Shown: positions 34,479-45,176, counted from the first letter of the stretch. The stretch is 52,705 nt of DNA from Acidobacteriota bacterium (GCA_003224525.1 QHZB01000201.1:1-52705), one strand, 5' to 3'. A program made the numbers and translations. The notes: generated by a model from the sequence alone, not told the origin.

Positions 34479-37400
34479 TCCGGCACCATTCGAACGGCGT
34501 GGTTGCCGCAAATCTCCCGGACCGCTTCCACCAATTGGGGCGTGGTTTTCACGCGCTGTTGCGCCTGCAGCACGGCCATGGAGCCGTCCGGCAAGCACAA
34601 TTCGAACACCACTTGGCACGAGCCCGGCGAAGCGGCAAACAAATCCTCCAGACGGTCGAGAGCATTCTCGCTCAGCGATTGCATTTCAATGCGAACGCGG
34701 AGCTCGCTGGATGCAGGGCGCTCCGCCATTTCCTCGAGGCGGCGCGCTTCTTGCAGTGACAGCCGCGTGCCCGCTTCTTCCACCTGAACGCGAACTTTCA
34801 GGAGAAGCGGATTGCCTGCTTTCAAGACCTGCTCGAGGCGCGCAAAACTTTCCGGAAAGGCGAGGAGCTCCTGAACGCCGGTCATATCCTGGATTGTGAA
34901 GATGGCCCAGCGAGCGCCCTTTTTCGAACGCATGGCACGCGTGCCGACGATCAACGCGGCAACGGTGATGTCTTTTCCGTTTCGCTGATCCTCGACCTGA
35001 TCGAGAGAAACGGTTTTCAGATCCATCAAGCGCGAAGCGTACTTGGCAAGCGGATGGCCGGAAACGTAAAAACCGAGCATGGCGTATTCGCTCGCGAGGC
35101 GTTCTTCTTCGCTCCAGGGCGCAGCCTCAAGCAATTCGAACGGCATCGGCGCCGGGGCGGCGGCGGTTCCGAACAATCCGTGCTGGCCGGATTCGCGCGT
35201 CCGGGAAGCGCGCTGCAGGGCGGCGACGGCATCATCCACGGATGCCAGCATGGATTCACGCGGACCAAGCGAATCCACGGCGCCAGACTTAATGAGGCTT
35301 TCAAACACACGCTTGTTCAGAAAGCGCGATTCGATACGTTCGCAGAAATCATAAAGGGATTTGAATTCTTCCTGACTCAGACGTGATTCACGAATCGCTC
35401 TGGCGGTGTTCTCGCCGACATTCTTGATGGCGGCGAGACCGAAGCGAATGGATTCCCCGACGGGCGTGAAGTACAGATCGCTTTCATTCACATCGGGCGG
35501 AAGAATGGAAATGCTCATCCCGCGCGCTTCATTGATGTACTTCACGACTTTTTCGGTGTTGCCGGCTTCCGAGGTCAGGAGGGCGGCCATGAACTCGACG
35601 GGATAATGCGTTTTCAAATAAGCCGTCTGATAAGCGAGTAAAGCGTAGGCGCAGGAGTGAGACTTGTTGAAGCCGTAGCCGGCAAACTCCTCCATCAGGT
35701 TAAAGATGCGCTCGGCTTTTTTCTCGGGGATCCTGTTGGCAGCGCATCCGGTCATGAACTTGGCGCGCTGCGCGGCCATCTCTTCCTTCTTCTTCTTTCC
35801 CATGGCGCGGCGAAGGATGTCCGCTTCTCCAAGCGAAAAACTCGCCAGGAGATTGGCGATTTGCATCACCTGTTCCTGGTACAGGATGACGCCGTAGGTT
35901 TCCTCAAGAATGTCTTTCAACTGCGGAAGTTCGAAGCTGACCTTGGTCTTGCCTTGTTTGCGGTTGATGAAATCGTCGATCATGCCGCCCTGGATGGGGC
36001 CGGGACGGTACAGCGCGTTGAGAGCGGTGAGATCTTCGATGCGCGTGGGCTGGTAGCGACGGAGAATGTCGCGCATGCCGTGTGATTCAAACTGGAAGAT
36101 GGCGGTGGTTTCGCCGCGGGCGAAGAGCTTGTAGGTTTCGGCGTCGTCCAAAGCAAGATTGTCGATATCAATTTTCGTGTTGCGGTTCTGCTGGATCATG
36201 CGAACGGTATCGTGAAGCACGGTGAGCGTCGTCAGGCCAAGAAAATCCATCTTCAACAGGCCGATGCGCTCGAGCGCATTCATGTCGTATTGCGTGGTGA
36301 TTTCATCGCGGTTTGACTTGTAGAGCGGAACGATGTCCGTAAGCGGCCTCGGAGAAATCACTACGCCCGCCGCGTGAGTGGAAGCATGCCGCGACAAACC
36401 TTCAAGACGCAGCGCCACGGCCATCAAATCCTTGAGCCGCTCATCGCTATTGATGGCCGCTTTGAGTTGCGGGGCTTCTTCCAAGGCGTTTTTCAACTCA
36501 ATGCCGAGGGTGGTCGGGATGAGCTTGGCCAGGCGATCCACTTCAGCGTAAGGAACTTCCATGGCACGGCCCACGTCCTTCACCGCGGCCTTCGCCGCCA
36601 TGGTCCCGAACGTAATGATCTGGGCGACATTTTCGCGGCCGTATTTTTGCGTCACGTATTCGATCAGCTCGCCGCGCCGCCGCATGCAGAAGTCGATGTC
36701 AATATCGGGCATGGACACGCGCTCGGGGTTCAGGAAACGTTCGAAGAGCAGGTTGTACTGCAAAGGATCGACGTCGGTGATGCGCAGGGCGTAGCTCACC
36801 AGGCTCCCCGCCGCCGAACCGCGCCCCGGCCCGACCGGAACATTTTGTGCGCGTGCGTAGTGAATAAAATCCCAGACAATCAAGAAGTAGCCCTCGTAGT
36901 GCATCTTCTTGATCATTTCGATCTCGGAGGTGAGCCGGCGCTCGTACTCGGTGAGTGAATTCCGCAGGAATCCCTGCTGCGCCTGGCGCTCGAGATGCGG
37001 AACGCGGGCGGCAAATCCCTCGCGCGCCACCGATTCAAAATAGCTCGCGGAACTATGCCCTTCCGGGACTTTGAACTCCGGGAAAGGATTCGGGATGCGC
37101 TCGATTTTGACGCTGCAGCGCGAAGCGATGTCCACGGTACGGCTCAACGCTTCGGGAAGCTCGCCAAAAACCTGGGCCATCTCCACAGCGCTCTTGAAGT
37201 AAAACTGGTCGGTCTGGAACTTCATGCGATTGGTGTCGCTCATGGTTTTGCCGGTCTGGATGCAGAGCAGGACTTCCTGGGCGTGAGCGTCTTCGTGATG
37301 GAGGTAATGACAATCGTTGGTGGCGACGAGCGGGATACCGGTCTCTTTCGAAAGACGGACCAGTTCGCGGTTGACATCCTTCTCGACCGGCAACCCCTGA

Positions 37401-37978
37401 TCTTGAATTTCGAGGAAGAAATTTCCCTTGCCGAAAACATCGCGCAAGCGGTAAGCATTCTCGCGCGCTTGATCGTACTTCCGATCCACGACCGCTTCCG
37501 TTACCGGGCCGCGAAGGCAGGCGGAAAGCGCGATGAGGCCTTTGCTATGTTTGGCAAGCAAATCGTAGTCAATGCGGGGGCGGTAGTAGAAGCCTTCGAG
37601 GAAACCGGCGGAGACCAACTTGATTAAATTGTGGTAGCCCTCGAGCGACTCAGAGAGGAGCACGAGATGATTTGAGCCGCGCATTCCGGGTTCGGCGTCG
37701 CCGCGATCCTGGCCGTTGCCGCCATTCGTTTTTTCGCCGCGGTCATGGCGGCTGCCCTTGGCCACGTAGACTTCGCAGCCAATGATGGGCTTGACGTCGC
37801 GCTTGCTGGCTTCATAGAAGAAATTGGCAGCGGCAAAGAGATTGCCATGGTCGGTGATGGCCACGGCGGGCATCTTCTGGCGGGACGCTTCATCCAAAAG
37901 CTCGGAGGTTTCGCAAGCCCCATCGAGCAGGCTGTAATCGGTGTGAACGTGAAGATGAACGAACTGCGGTTGGCTCAT
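34475..37978 (-). CDS. dnaE: DNA polymerase III subunit alpha
   Basis: 1167 residues, normal for DnaE1. It starts with a PHP domain ([20 protein letters not shown]). The polymerase core has the catalytic aspartates in [10 protein letters not shown] and the third acidic residue in [12 protein letters not shown]; a downstream HhH region and an OB-fold ([13 protein letters not shown]) follow. It has no intrinsic proofreading Exo insertion. This is the replicative polymerase. It ends by overlapping accA (ATGA), so the two are translationally coupled. The ATG at 37978 is followed directly by the conserved PHP start. Confidence 0.96.
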   Translation of the reverse strand: MSQPQFVHLHVHTDYSLLDGACETSELLDEASRQKMPAVAITDHGNLFAAANFFYEASKRDVKPIIGCEVYVAKGSRHDRGEKTNGGNGQDRGDAEPGMRGSNHLVLLSESLEGYHNLIKLVSAGFLEGFYYRPRIDYDLLAKHSKGLIALSACLRGPVTEAVVDRKYDQARENAYRLRDVFGKGNFFLEIQDQGLPVEKDVNRELVRLSKETGIPLVATNDCHYLHHEDAHAQEVLLCIQTGKTMSDTNRMKFQTDQFYFKSAVEMAQVFGELPEALSRTVDIASRCSVKIERIPNPFPEFKVPEGHSSASYFESVAREGFAARVPHLERQAQQGFLRNSLTEYERRLTSEIEMIKKMHYEGYFLIVWDFIHYARAQNVPVGPGRGSAAGSLVSYALRITDVDPLQYNLLFERFLNPERVSMPDIDIDFCMRRRGELIEYVTQKYGRENVAQIITFGTMAAKAAVKDVGRAMEVPYAEVDRLAKLIPTTLGIELKNALEEAPQLKAAINSDERLKDLMAVALRLEGLSRHASTHAAGVVISPRPLTDIVPLYKSNRDEITTQYDMNALERIGLLKMDFLGLTTLTVLHDTVRMIQQNRNTKIDIDNLALDDAETYKLFARGETTAIFQFESHGMRDILRRYQPTRIEDLTALNALYRPGPIQGGMIDDFINRKQGKTKVSFELPQLKDILEETYGVILYQEQVMQIANLLASFSLGEADILRRAMGKKKKEEMAAQRAKFMTGCAANRIPEKKAERIFNLMEEFAGYGFNKSHSCAYALLAYQTAYLKTHYPVEFMAALLTSEAGNTEKVVKYINEARGMSISILPPDVNESDLYFTPVGESIRFGLAAIKNVGENTARAIRESRLSQEEFKSLYDFCERIESRFLNKRVFESLIKSGAVDSLGPRESMLASVDDAVAALQRASRTRESGQHGLFGTAAAPAPMPFELLEAAPWSEEERLASEYAMLGFYVSGHPLAKYASRLMDLKTVSLDQVEDQRNGKDITVAALIVGTRAMRSKKGARWAIFTIQDMTGVQELLAFPESFARLEQVLKAGNPLLLKVRVQVEEAGTRLSLQEARRLEEMAERPASSELRVRIEMQSLSENALDRLEDLFAASPGSCQVVFELCLPDGSMAVLQAQQRVKTTPQLVEAVREICGNHAVRMVPE

Positions 37979-38077
37979 GGAACTCGATTCTAACAGGATA
38001 AGGAAAAAGTCGATATGCTCCGCACCAATTCAAAGCGCTAATCTTTCGATTCGCCAAGATGGCTTGCCCGGAGGCAC

Positions 38078-38311
38078 TCACACACTTTTCTCCTTGATGA
38101 CGGCCATAGATTCCGCATCGGCAAAATTGAGCAGAACGCCGTCCACATCCATGGGGACACAAGCACTTTCCTCGGTTTTCTTAGTGGCCGCATTAACCAG
38201 CAGGAAGTCTTTGTGCGGCTCCGAATCGGAGACGATCCCGTAGCTCTTGAGTTCGCCCGTGTAGAATCCAGCTCCCTGCTTCATCTGCACTTCAGTCGAA
38301 GGTGCGCTCAT
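38078..38311 (-). CDS. small conserved-looking hypothetical protein
   Basis: About 77 residues starting MSAPSTEVQMKQ, with a beta-rich pattern (GAGFYTGELKSYGIVSDSEP, then DFLLVNAATKKTE and GVLLNFADAESMAVI). Codon use looks normal for the neighbourhood. No signal peptide, metal motif or known domain is seen. The ribosome binding site is weak. It sits 99 bp upstream of dnaE on the same strand. An earlier in-frame ATG (38377) would add 22 less protein-like residues. Confidence 0.5.
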   Translation of the reverse strand: MSAPSTEVQMKQGAGFYTGELKSYGIVSDSEPHKDFLLVNAATKKTEESACVPMDVDGVLLNFADAESMAVIKEKSV

Positions 38312-38576
38312 TACCGGTTTTCTGGTGCAATGCCTCGTACCACACAGGGGCTTCTTCAAGAAAGGCGAGGACGCCAAAACGGACCAATAACGGGCTCAGC
38401 CAACGATTATCTGCGAGCCCAGTTCCGATTCGCCGGTCCCGTTCCGCGATGCCCCGGATGGCCCCAAGAACCGAGCCCAACAGCAGACTCGCGATGTAAT
38501 AGAAAACTTAGAAAACGATTCAGATAGCGATGTTGCTAGGTTCAGATAGGCGGCGGGCGGCCGCCAAACCGGCGCG

Positions 38577-40097
38577 CTACTTGCGCGCGTGACTCTTCTT
38601 GCTGGAGGCGGCGCTCTTGCCATGAGATGCCGGGGCGGCGCGCTTCGCGTGGGGCTTCGGGGAGGCAGGTTTCCCTTTGGCCGCGTGTTTCATCGCCTCT
38701 ATTTCTGCGGCCGCGTGCTTCTTATGAGCGGCGTCGCCCATGGCCGCGGCGGCATGAGCCTTGTCAACGCCCTTTGCCGGCTTCTTTTCCTTCTCTTTCT
38801 TTTTCGGCGGTTCCTTGATGCCGCTGAGCTTTCGCAGAATTTTTTCGCGCTCTTCGCGCGTCTTGCCGCGGCCGGTGAGTTGCAAGGCGAAGACTTGTTC
38901 GACGATCTGGTCGAACTTTGTTCCACGTGGCATGCCAAGCGCTTCGAGCTCGGTGGCCACAACTGGAAGAGCGTTGCGAACCGGGCGCCACTTGTTCAGG
39001 AAGGCGCGAATTTTCGAGAGGGCGGCTGATTTATTGGACTCCGCCATCAGGTATGCGATCTGGTCGAGCGGAAGTTTTTCGAGGAACCGGAAAGCATCGA
39101 CAGACGCATTCATCTTGCGCCCAACGAGCTCCTTCTGGGCTTCCAACGATTCTTCCTCAAAACCAAGCGCGGCCTCCGATTCTGCGGAACGGAATCCGGC
39201 CTTAGAGAGAACGTTGGCCTGTTCCCGGTCTTTCAATCGTCCCAGAACGGCGAGGAGCATCGGGGCGGCGAGACGCGGGCGAAAGCCCGCGGTGAACAGG
39301 TCCTCGCGCACCTTCATCAGGCGGCCGATGGCGTCGTAAGCGGGATGTTTTTTAGCCAGCACGGGATTGACGGCCTCGAGGAGGTCGTGCTCTTCCCAAG
39401 CCTTCAGCACGACGGAGGGCCGTTCCTCGCGGGCAACGGCGCGAAGCTCACCGCCGGCATCTTCCGGCGTGATGGTCTGCTGGAGATTGCGTTCGATAGC
39501 CAGGTCAAACCATTCCTGGGTGCGCTGCTCGATCTTGAAGCCCATGCGCGCCGCGAACCGCAGGACCCGCAATAAACGGACCGGCTGATTCGTGAAACTG
39601 TGAATGGTGAGGGCGCGCACTTCGGCACGCTCGATATCGGAGAGGCCGTTGGTGGGATCGAGCAGCAAGCCGCGCGAAGCGGGGTTCAGGGAAATGGCGA
39701 TGGCATTGAGGGAGAAATCGCGGCGGCGCAGATCTTCCATGATGGTGGACCAGCGAATCTCGGGACGCGTTCCGGGACGAACGTAGTGGTCGTCACGGGC
39801 GGCGGAGATGCTGCCCTCACAGTCGCCGGCGAAGAGCACTTCGACGTGGCGAAGCTTTTCATCCTCGGAGAGGATTTTGGCGCCACCTTTTTCAAGTTCG
39901 TGAGCGATCTTCGAGGGATTCCCCTCCACGGTGAAATCGAGATCGCGGAGGGAAGCGCCGGTAACAAGGTCGCGGACGGTTCCGCCCGTCAGATACACAT
40001 TGAATCCGAGTGCGGCGGAGAGTTCCTGCACGCGCAACATCACGGCGCGTTGTTCCGGCGAGAGCCGGCTTTCCAGCAAAAACATATAGTCTGGCAT
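38577..40097 (-). CDS. CCA tRNA nucleotidyltransferase/poly(A) polymerase family protein with Lys/Ala-rich tail
   Basis: 506 residues. The class-II nucleotidyltransferase head is clear: YLTGGTVRDLVTGASLRDLD with the catalytic DLD and then RRDFSLNAIAISL. The RNA-binding neck follows (RVLRFAARMGFKIEQRT). The family usually ends around residue 410-430. Here about 75 more residues form a Lys/Ala/His/Pro-rich tail (KKKEKEKKPAKGVDKAHAAA and on to SSKKSHARK) like histone H1 or bacterial HU-tail sequences. It adds CCA or A residues to tRNA or RNA 3' ends. Whether it is CCA- or A-adding cannot be decided from sequence alone. It lies downstream of xerD with 76 bp between them. Confidence 0.88.
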   Translation of the reverse strand: MPDYMFLLESRLSPEQRAVMLRVQELSAALGFNVYLTGGTVRDLVTGASLRDLDFTVEGNPSKIAHELEKGGAKILSEDEKLRHVEVLFAGDCEGSISAARDDHYVRPGTRPEIRWSTIMEDLRRRDFSLNAIAISLNPASRGLLLDPTNGLSDIERAEVRALTIHSFTNQPVRLLRVLRFAARMGFKIEQRTQEWFDLAIERNLQQTITPEDAGGELRAVAREERPSVVLKAWEEHDLLEAVNPVLAKKHPAYDAIGRLMKVREDLFTAGFRPRLAAPMLLAVLGRLKDREQANVLSKAGFRSAESEAALGFEEESLEAQKELVGRKMNASVDAFRFLEKLPLDQIAYLMAESNKSAALSKIRAFLNKWRPVRNALPVVATELEALGMPRGTKFDQIVEQVFALQLTGRGKTREEREKILRKLSGIKEPPKKKEKEKKPAKGVDKAHAAAAMGDAAHKKHAAAEIEAMKHAAKGKPASPKPHAKRAAPASHGKSAASSKKSHARK

Positions 40098-40173
40098 TGC
40101 GCTCCTTCTGCTTCAGGGTGTCCGCGCTGACCGCCGCGGAGGCACCCGCAATGAGTTTTCCTGGCCAGCCGCG

Positions 40174-41067
40174 TTATGCACGCGGGTGATGCGCTTTGTA
40201 AATCTGCTTCAAACGCTCCTCGACGACGTGGGTGTAAATCTGGGTGGTCGAAATGTCGGCATGCCCGAGCATGAGTTGCACGGACCTTAGATCCGCTCCG
40301 CGCTCGAGCAAATGCGTGGCAAAACTGTGCCGCAGCATGTGCGGCGTAAGAGCCATGCGCATGCCCGCTTGCCGTCCATAGGCCGAAAGTATCTTCCACA
40401 CGCCGACCCGGCTCAACTGCGCGCCGCGGCGATTCACGAACAATGTGGGATTGCCGGCGACTTTGCCGAGCAGCTTCGGCCTGGCGTCGCGGAGATACTT
40501 TTCGACGATGGCGAGCGCCTTCTTGCCAACGGGAACAATGCGTTCCTTGTCGCCTTTGCCGATGCAACGAACACAGCCGACTTTGGCATCGAGATCCGTG
40601 ACGCGCAACCCCGTGAGCTCCGATACACGCAAGCCGGTCGAGTACAAAACCTCGAGCATGGCGCAGTCTCGCAAGCCGAGAGGAGTCTTGACATCGGGCT
40701 GGCTGAGCACGCGCTCGACTTCCTCGAGTCGGAGATAGCCCGGCAAGGAACGCCGGACCTTCGGCGATTCGAGGTTGACGGAAGGATCTTCCGGAATCAG
40801 GTCCTGAATCTGGGCGAAACGGAAAAAGTTACGCAGGGTGACCAGGTGCCGGGCCACGGTCTTGCTCTCCAACTTCTGCCGGTACAGACCCGCGAGGAAA
40901 TCGACGAGAGCGTCGCGGGTGACGGCCTCGAGGCTGAGCTTGCGCTTGCGGGCAAATTCATCGAATTTTACGAGATCGCGACGATACGCGGATACGGTAT
41001 TGGAAGACAGCCCCTTCTCCACCCGCACGTGGGTCAAGAACGACGAAATGGTTGCTGTAATTTCCAT
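40174..41067 (-). CDS. xerD: tyrosine recombinase XerC/XerD
   Basis: 297 residues, the usual Xer size. It has an N-terminal SAM-like core-binding domain (EKGLSSNTVSAYRRDLVKF). The C-terminal catalytic domain carries the full set: Arg in YSTGLRVSEL, Lys in GKGDKERIVP, HMLRHSFATHLLERG (HxxR), His in LGHADISTT, and the nucleophile Tyr in TQIYTHV. It resolves chromosome dimers at dif during division. The ATG at 41067 overlaps the murJ stop (TGATG), so it is coupled to murJ. Closest in pattern to XerD, but XerC cannot be excluded without comparison. Confidence 0.92.
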   Translation of the reverse strand: MEITATISSFLTHVRVEKGLSSNTVSAYRRDLVKFDEFARKRKLSLEAVTRDALVDFLAGLYRQKLESKTVARHLVTLRNFFRFAQIQDLIPEDPSVNLESPKVRRSLPGYLRLEEVERVLSQPDVKTPLGLRDCAMLEVLYSTGLRVSELTGLRVTDLDAKVGCVRCIGKGDKERIVPVGKKALAIVEKYLRDARPKLLGKVAGNPTLFVNRRGAQLSRVGVWKILSAYGRQAGMRMALTPHMLRHSFATHLLERGADLRSVQLMLGHADISTTQIYTHVVEERLKQIYKAHHPRA

Positions 41068-42665
41068 CAGGGCTCCAGGTATCCGTCACTGGGGCCGACG
41101 GTGCGCCGCGTGGCAATTCCATAGACTTCCTCGATTTCATGGCAGCGGAAGAGCCAGGCGAGGGCGAGATAAAGGGCTGTCGCTCCGATGATCAGGCCGG
41201 CAAAAACGAGCAGCTGCACGAGGAAGCGCGAGTGGATCGTAAAAGTGGTGTAGTAATTTCCGAACCAGCACGCTACTCCCATGATACTCGCACACAAGGA
41301 GGTCTTTCCGAAGGATCGCAATATCTCCATCGTTCCCATTGCCCCGTAGCGCAAGCGAAAAATAACAAACAGTGCGAAGAAATCAAAAAAGCAGGCGATG
41401 GCTGTCGCCAGCGCGGGACCTCCATTTTGCACGCGCTTGAAGAAAAATTGCAGAAAAATGATGTTCAGCAAAATGTTGATGCCCAGCGAAATCGACGCGA
41501 CTATGACAGGTGTTTTCGTGTCTCCTGTCGAATAAAAGGCTGGCACTACCAGCTTTACGGTTGCCAACGCCGGCAAACCTACGGCGTAGTAGAGCAAAGC
41601 TCTTGCCGTCAAACGCGTAGACTCCGCAACAAACTGCCCGTGCTGGAACAACACCCTGATTATCGGCTCACGCAGAATCATCAGTCCCAGGGCCGCAGGT
41701 ATTGTGATGAAGGCCACGATGCGCACGGAGAACGCCAGCGTCTTCTTCAGCGATTCGTAGTCCTTGGCCGCCGCCTGATGAGACATCATGGGCAGGATCG
41801 CCGTCGCCACGGCGATTGCGTATCCCCCAAGGACCAGCTCCATAACACGGTCCGCAACCGTCAGCGCCGCCAAACTTCCAATGGGCATAACAATTGACGT
41901 TGCAAATCGCGTATCAACGAACAGATTAATCTGTCCGATCCCGATTCCAAACAACCTTGGAATCATCAGTCGAGCTACGTTCCTGATCCCAGGATGTGAA
42001 AAGGAAAGCCCGAAATTGAACCTCATGCCCTTTTCTACCAGGAGTGGTACCTGTATCAGGAACTGCAGTACCCCCCCCACAAGCACTCCGACCACGATGG
42101 CCGTTGCTGAGTCCTTGAAATGGCTGCGGACCACGGCGAAGGTAAACAGGATGGTTGCTAGATTCAGGCAGACCGGAGTCGCTGCGGGTAGGCCAAAGAC
42201 ATGGAAACAGTTCAATATACCCATCGCGAGTGCTGCCAACGCTACGAAAAACAGGTAAGGAAATACGATGCGGTTCAGCTCGATTGCCTGGGCCTCGGCG
42301 ATGTTTTTTCCGGCAAACAAGTGGACCACCGCGGGCGAAAAGACCATCCCGAGTATAGTGATCACCGCCACAACAAGAGCCAGCGTCCAGAAAAGCCGAT
42401 TCGCAAATTCCCAAACCTCCTCTCTAGTCTTTTCCCGCATGTACGTGGTGAAGACCGGGATGAACGAGGCCGTCATCGATCCCTCAGCGACCAGTCGACG
42501 GAATAGGTTGGGGATCCGGTAGGCAAGATTGTAAGCGTCCGCTGCCGCAGTTGTTCCGAGCAGGAGGGCTATGCGTTGCTCACGTACGTAACCGAGAATT
42601 CGGCTGACGATAGTGACCAGGGAGATGATCGAGGCCGATTTGAGGATGCTCTTTTTATCGGTCAA
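41067..42665 (-). CDS. murJ: lipid II flippase MurJ (MviN)
   Basis: 532 residues with about 14 predicted membrane helices. Characteristic MurJ segments include YNLAYRIPNLFRRLVAEGSM near the N-terminus and FARVFYSTGDTKTP-type sequence (VPAFYSTGDTKTPVIVASIS) in TM10. A conserved Arg-Glu pair (LMILREPIIRVLFQHGQF) is also seen. It flips lipid-linked peptidoglycan precursor across the inner membrane. The ORF ends by overlapping xerD. Upstream, the divergent gene at 42792 has its own promoter, so murJ probably starts the leftward transcript. Confidence 0.95.
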   Translation of the reverse strand: MTDKKSILKSASIISLVTIVSRILGYVREQRIALLLGTTAAADAYNLAYRIPNLFRRLVAEGSMTASFIPVFTTYMREKTREEVWEFANRLFWTLALVVAVITILGMVFSPAVVHLFAGKNIAEAQAIELNRIVFPYLFFVALAALAMGILNCFHVFGLPAATPVCLNLATILFTFAVVRSHFKDSATAIVVGVLVGGVLQFLIQVPLLVEKGMRFNFGLSFSHPGIRNVARLMIPRLFGIGIGQINLFVDTRFATSIVMPIGSLAALTVADRVMELVLGGYAIAVATAILPMMSHQAAAKDYESLKKTLAFSVRIVAFITIPAALGLMILREPIIRVLFQHGQFVAESTRLTARALLYYAVGLPALATVKLVVPAFYSTGDTKTPVIVASISLGINILLNIIFLQFFFKRVQNGGPALATAIACFFDFFALFVIFRLRYGAMGTMEILRSFGKTSLCASIMGVACWFGNYYTTFTIHSRFLVQLLVFAGLIIGATALYLALAWLFRCHEIEEVYGIATRRTVGPSDGYLEP

Positions 42666-42707
42666 AGGGCAGTGCTCCGGGGCCCTAACCCTAATGAAAA
42701 CAATGAG

Positions 42708-42737
42708 TTGACAGGAAAAACGTACTTAACATAACAT
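42708..42737 (+). promoter_or_regulatory. sigma70-type promoter for the DUF6982-like gene and lpxD
   Basis: TTGACA at 42708-42713 is a perfect -35. TAACAT at 42732-42737 is a fair -10 (4 of 6) with an 18-bp spacer. It reads toward the gene starting at 42792 and is the best promoter in this part of the window. Confidence 0.6.
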
Positions 42738-42791
42738 ACATTTTGCCGATTCGCAAATCTGGGTCTTCTCTGGACCGGGGAACGCGGAAAT

Positions 42792-43286
42792 TTGAAAAAT
42801 AGAGCCCATGCCTCAACGCACAAGAAGGTTATCGTTGTGCTCGCCGACAAGAAGCCCTTGCGCGGCTACCTGAACCCAGGGCAGCTGGGGCGGACTGATC
42901 CCCTTGATCTGTTAACCCCGGAGGGGGAACACCTAGAGGTTCCGCTGGCGGGAGTGCGGTCCATCTATTTCGTGCGTGAGTTTTCCGACGAATTCGAACC
43001 GGAGCGCAAGGCCTTTCTGAGCCGGCCTAAGCTGGACGGATTATGGGTGAAGTTGCGTTACAAGGACGGAGAAACACAGGAAGGCGTTGTGCCGAACGAC
43101 CTGCTGTCGCTGCTGGATAACGGGTTGCAAATCACATCGCCGGACCTGAACTCTTCCACGGACCGTATCTTTGTTCCGCGTGCCGCGCTCTCTGAAGTTA
43201 CCGTTCTCGGGGTCGTGGGCGTCGCGCGCCGCAAGCCGGCCGCCGCTGCTGCCGCGGCTTCGCAGCCCCGCCTTTTCAACGAATAG
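42792..43286 (+). CDS. DUF6982-like conserved hypothetical protein
   Basis: 164 residues starting from TTG at 42792; no in-frame ATG is available near the conserved start. It has two beta-rich halves: KKVIVVLADKKPLRGYLNPG, then VPLAGVRSIYFVREFSDEFE, and a second unit LWVKLRYKDGETQEGVV with VPRAALSEVTVLGVVG. An Ala-rich linker and short tail close the protein. The pattern fits DUF6982-type acidobacterial proteins. Cytoplasmic, no signal peptide; function unknown. It lies 80 bp before lpxD on the same strand, probably in one transcript. Confidence 0.6.
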   Translation: MKNRAHASTHKKVIVVLADKKPLRGYLNPGQLGRTDPLDLLTPEGEHLEVPLAGVRSIYFVREFSDEFEPERKAFLSRPKLDGLWVKLRYKDGETQEGVVPNDLLSLLDNGLQITSPDLNSSTDRIFVPRAALSEVTVLGVVGVARRKPAAAAAAASQPRLFNE

Positions 43287-43366
43287 CTTCGAGGCCGGCT
43301 GTACTTCCCTCTTTGGCCTGTGCAAAACTCGCAGACAGCCCCACAAAGAACTGAGGAGTCCTCTCC

Positions 43367-44404
43367 ATGAAACTTTCTGAAGTTGCGCAGAAATTGGGAT
43401 GCCGATTGGAAGGTCCCCCGGAACTCGAGATTCGCGGTGTGGCAGGAATCGAGCATGCCGAGGCGGGGCAGATCACGTTCCTTGCGAATCGGCGCTACTT
43501 TCCGCTGCTGAAAACAACGCGCGCCTCGGCCGTACTCGTCGAAGAAGGAATTACCCTGGAGCGGGAGGCGTCGCTGCCGGCGCTTGCGGCGCTGCGCTCC
43601 GGCAATCCCTATTTGGCATTTGCACAGGCGATCGAGCTTTTCTATCAGCCGCCACGCTATGCGCCGGGGATTCATCCGACGGCGATCATCGCGAAAAGCG
43701 CAAGGATTGGCGAAGTGGCGCATGTTGGGCCCTACTGTTATGTTGACGAAGACGTCGAAATTGGGCGCAACGCCGTGCTACACAGTTTCGTTACAATTTA
43801 TCGCGGTGCGAAGATTGGCGATGATTTCTTCTCGCACGCGCACGCCGTCGTGCGTGAGTTTTGCCGCCTTGGCAACCGCGTCATATTGCAGAACGGCGTG
43901 GTGATTGGCGGCGACGGATTTGGTTTTGCCAAACAGAGAGACGGTACTTGGCACAAAATGCTTCAGGCGGGCCCCGCGGTGCTCGAAGACGACGTCGAGG
44001 TGCAGGCTAACTCCTGTGTCGACCGGGCTACCATCGGGGAGACCCGCATCGCAGGCGGCGCCAAAATCGACGACCTTGTCCTCGTTGGCCATGGCTCACG
44101 CGTTGGCGCCAACACCCTGCTTTGCGGCCAGGTGGGGCTCGCCGGATCGACGAAGGTGGGCAGCGATTGCATTCTTGCCGGGCAAGTCGGCTCGGGAGGA
44201 CACGTCACCATCGGTGATCGCACGATGATCACGGCCCAAAGTGGCATACCGCACGACCTCGCTGGGAACACTCACTATTCAGGCAGCCCTTGCGTGGACC
44301 ATCGGCAATGGCTGAAGAATGCGGCGGCGCTCAATCGGATGCCCGATCTGCAAAAGCGTGTTCGCGAGCTGGAAGCGGAAGTAGAGAAGCTGAAGTCACG
44401 CTGA
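43367..44404 (+). CDS. lpxD: UDP-3-O-acylglucosamine N-acyltransferase
   Basis: 345 residues. The N-terminal uridine-binding domain (AGQITFLANRRYFPLLKTTR) is followed by a left-handed beta-helix of hexapeptide repeats with VVIGGDGFGFAKQRDGTWHK and the catalytic His in LVGHGSRVG, where the usual motif reads HNVRIG. A C-terminal coiled-coil tail ends MPDLQKRVRELEAEVEKLKS. It adds the N-acyl chain in lipid A synthesis in the cytoplasm and acts as a trimer. GAGGAG precedes the ATG at 43367. It is convergent to plsC. Confidence 0.94.
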   Translation: MKLSEVAQKLGCRLEGPPELEIRGVAGIEHAEAGQITFLANRRYFPLLKTTRASAVLVEEGITLEREASLPALAALRSGNPYLAFAQAIELFYQPPRYAPGIHPTAIIAKSARIGEVAHVGPYCYVDEDVEIGRNAVLHSFVTIYRGAKIGDDFFSHAHAVVREFCRLGNRVILQNGVVIGGDGFGFAKQRDGTWHKMLQAGPAVLEDDVEVQANSCVDRATIGETRIAGGAKIDDLVLVGHGSRVGANTLLCGQVGLAGSTKVGSDCILAGQVGSGGHVTIGDRTMITAQSGIPHDLAGNTHYSGSPCVDHRQWLKNAAALNRMPDLQKRVRELEAEVEKLKSR

Positions 44405-44426
44405 AAACACGCGCAGGGCCGGCAAA

Positions 44427-45176
44427 TCAGGATGCTGATACTCCGGCTGCGGGCCCAGGAAAACCAACTGGCCGCTGGTCCGGGGGCAGGCCCCCAGCCA
44501 TGACGTCGTGAACGTGTTCGTTCAGGGCATCCCGCTCCTCTAAGGAATACTTGGAAGCATCGATGGGCTCGAGAAACTCGACAAGAATTTCACCCGGGCG
44601 AATGACCAAGGAGCGCTTCTCCATAACACGGTGCGCACCGCAGCATACCATCGGGGCGATCGGCACGCCCGCTTTAATCGCCATCATAACCGCACCTTTT
44701 TTGAACTCCTGCAGGCGGCCATCCGGACTGCGCGTGCCCTCGGGGTAGATCAAAAACGATTGCCCGGCCTTGAGAGCTTCCGTGGCCTTCTCGACGCTCG
44801 AAATTGCCGACTCGCGGGCGCTTCGATTGACCGGGATGAACTGAGCCGCCAAGAAAGCTTGTCCCACGATGGGCCATTTGAAAAGTGATTCTTTTAGAAG
44901 AATGGCGATCCTTCGAGGAATGGCGCCAACAACTGCGGGCGCGTCGGCTGAGCTCGTGTGATTCGCGACAAAAAGGCAAACGCCCGGAGGGATACGCTCG
45001 AGGCCCCGGACGTGAACCCGCACGCCAACGGCTCTGACAAAAAACATCACGCCTTTCACGCCCGCCCAGTAAATCGGGTCAGGATTGCGGGTGATCAGAG
45101 TGTAGACCAGCAGCGGCGGCCCGACGAGCAGGATGTACAGAGACAAGAAGACGCCGATAAAAAGAGTCCGGAGCAT
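44427..45176 (-). CDS. plsC: 1-acyl-sn-glycerol-3-phosphate acyltransferase
   Basis: 249 residues with an N-terminal membrane helix (FIGVFLSLYILLVGPPLLVY). The acyltransferase motifs are FVANHTSSADAPAV (HxxxxD), FIPVNRSARESAI and LIYPEGTRSPDGRL, followed by APMVCCGAHRVM. This is the PlsC-type enzyme that makes phosphatidic acid at the inner membrane. Cys residues in the final motif are unusual but harmless. It is convergent to lpxD with 22 bp between, and 65 bp downstream of the M61 peptidase. Confidence 0.9.
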   Translation of the reverse strand: MLRTLFIGVFLSLYILLVGPPLLVYTLITRNPDPIYWAGVKGVMFFVRAVGVRVHVRGLERIPPGVCLFVANHTSSADAPAVVGAIPRRIAILLKESLFKWPIVGQAFLAAQFIPVNRSARESAISSVEKATEALKAGQSFLIYPEGTRSPDGRLQEFKKGAVMMAIKAGVPIAPMVCCGAHRVMEKRSLVIRPGEILVEFLEPIDASKYSLEERDALNEHVHDVMAGGLPPDQRPVGFPGPAAGVSAS

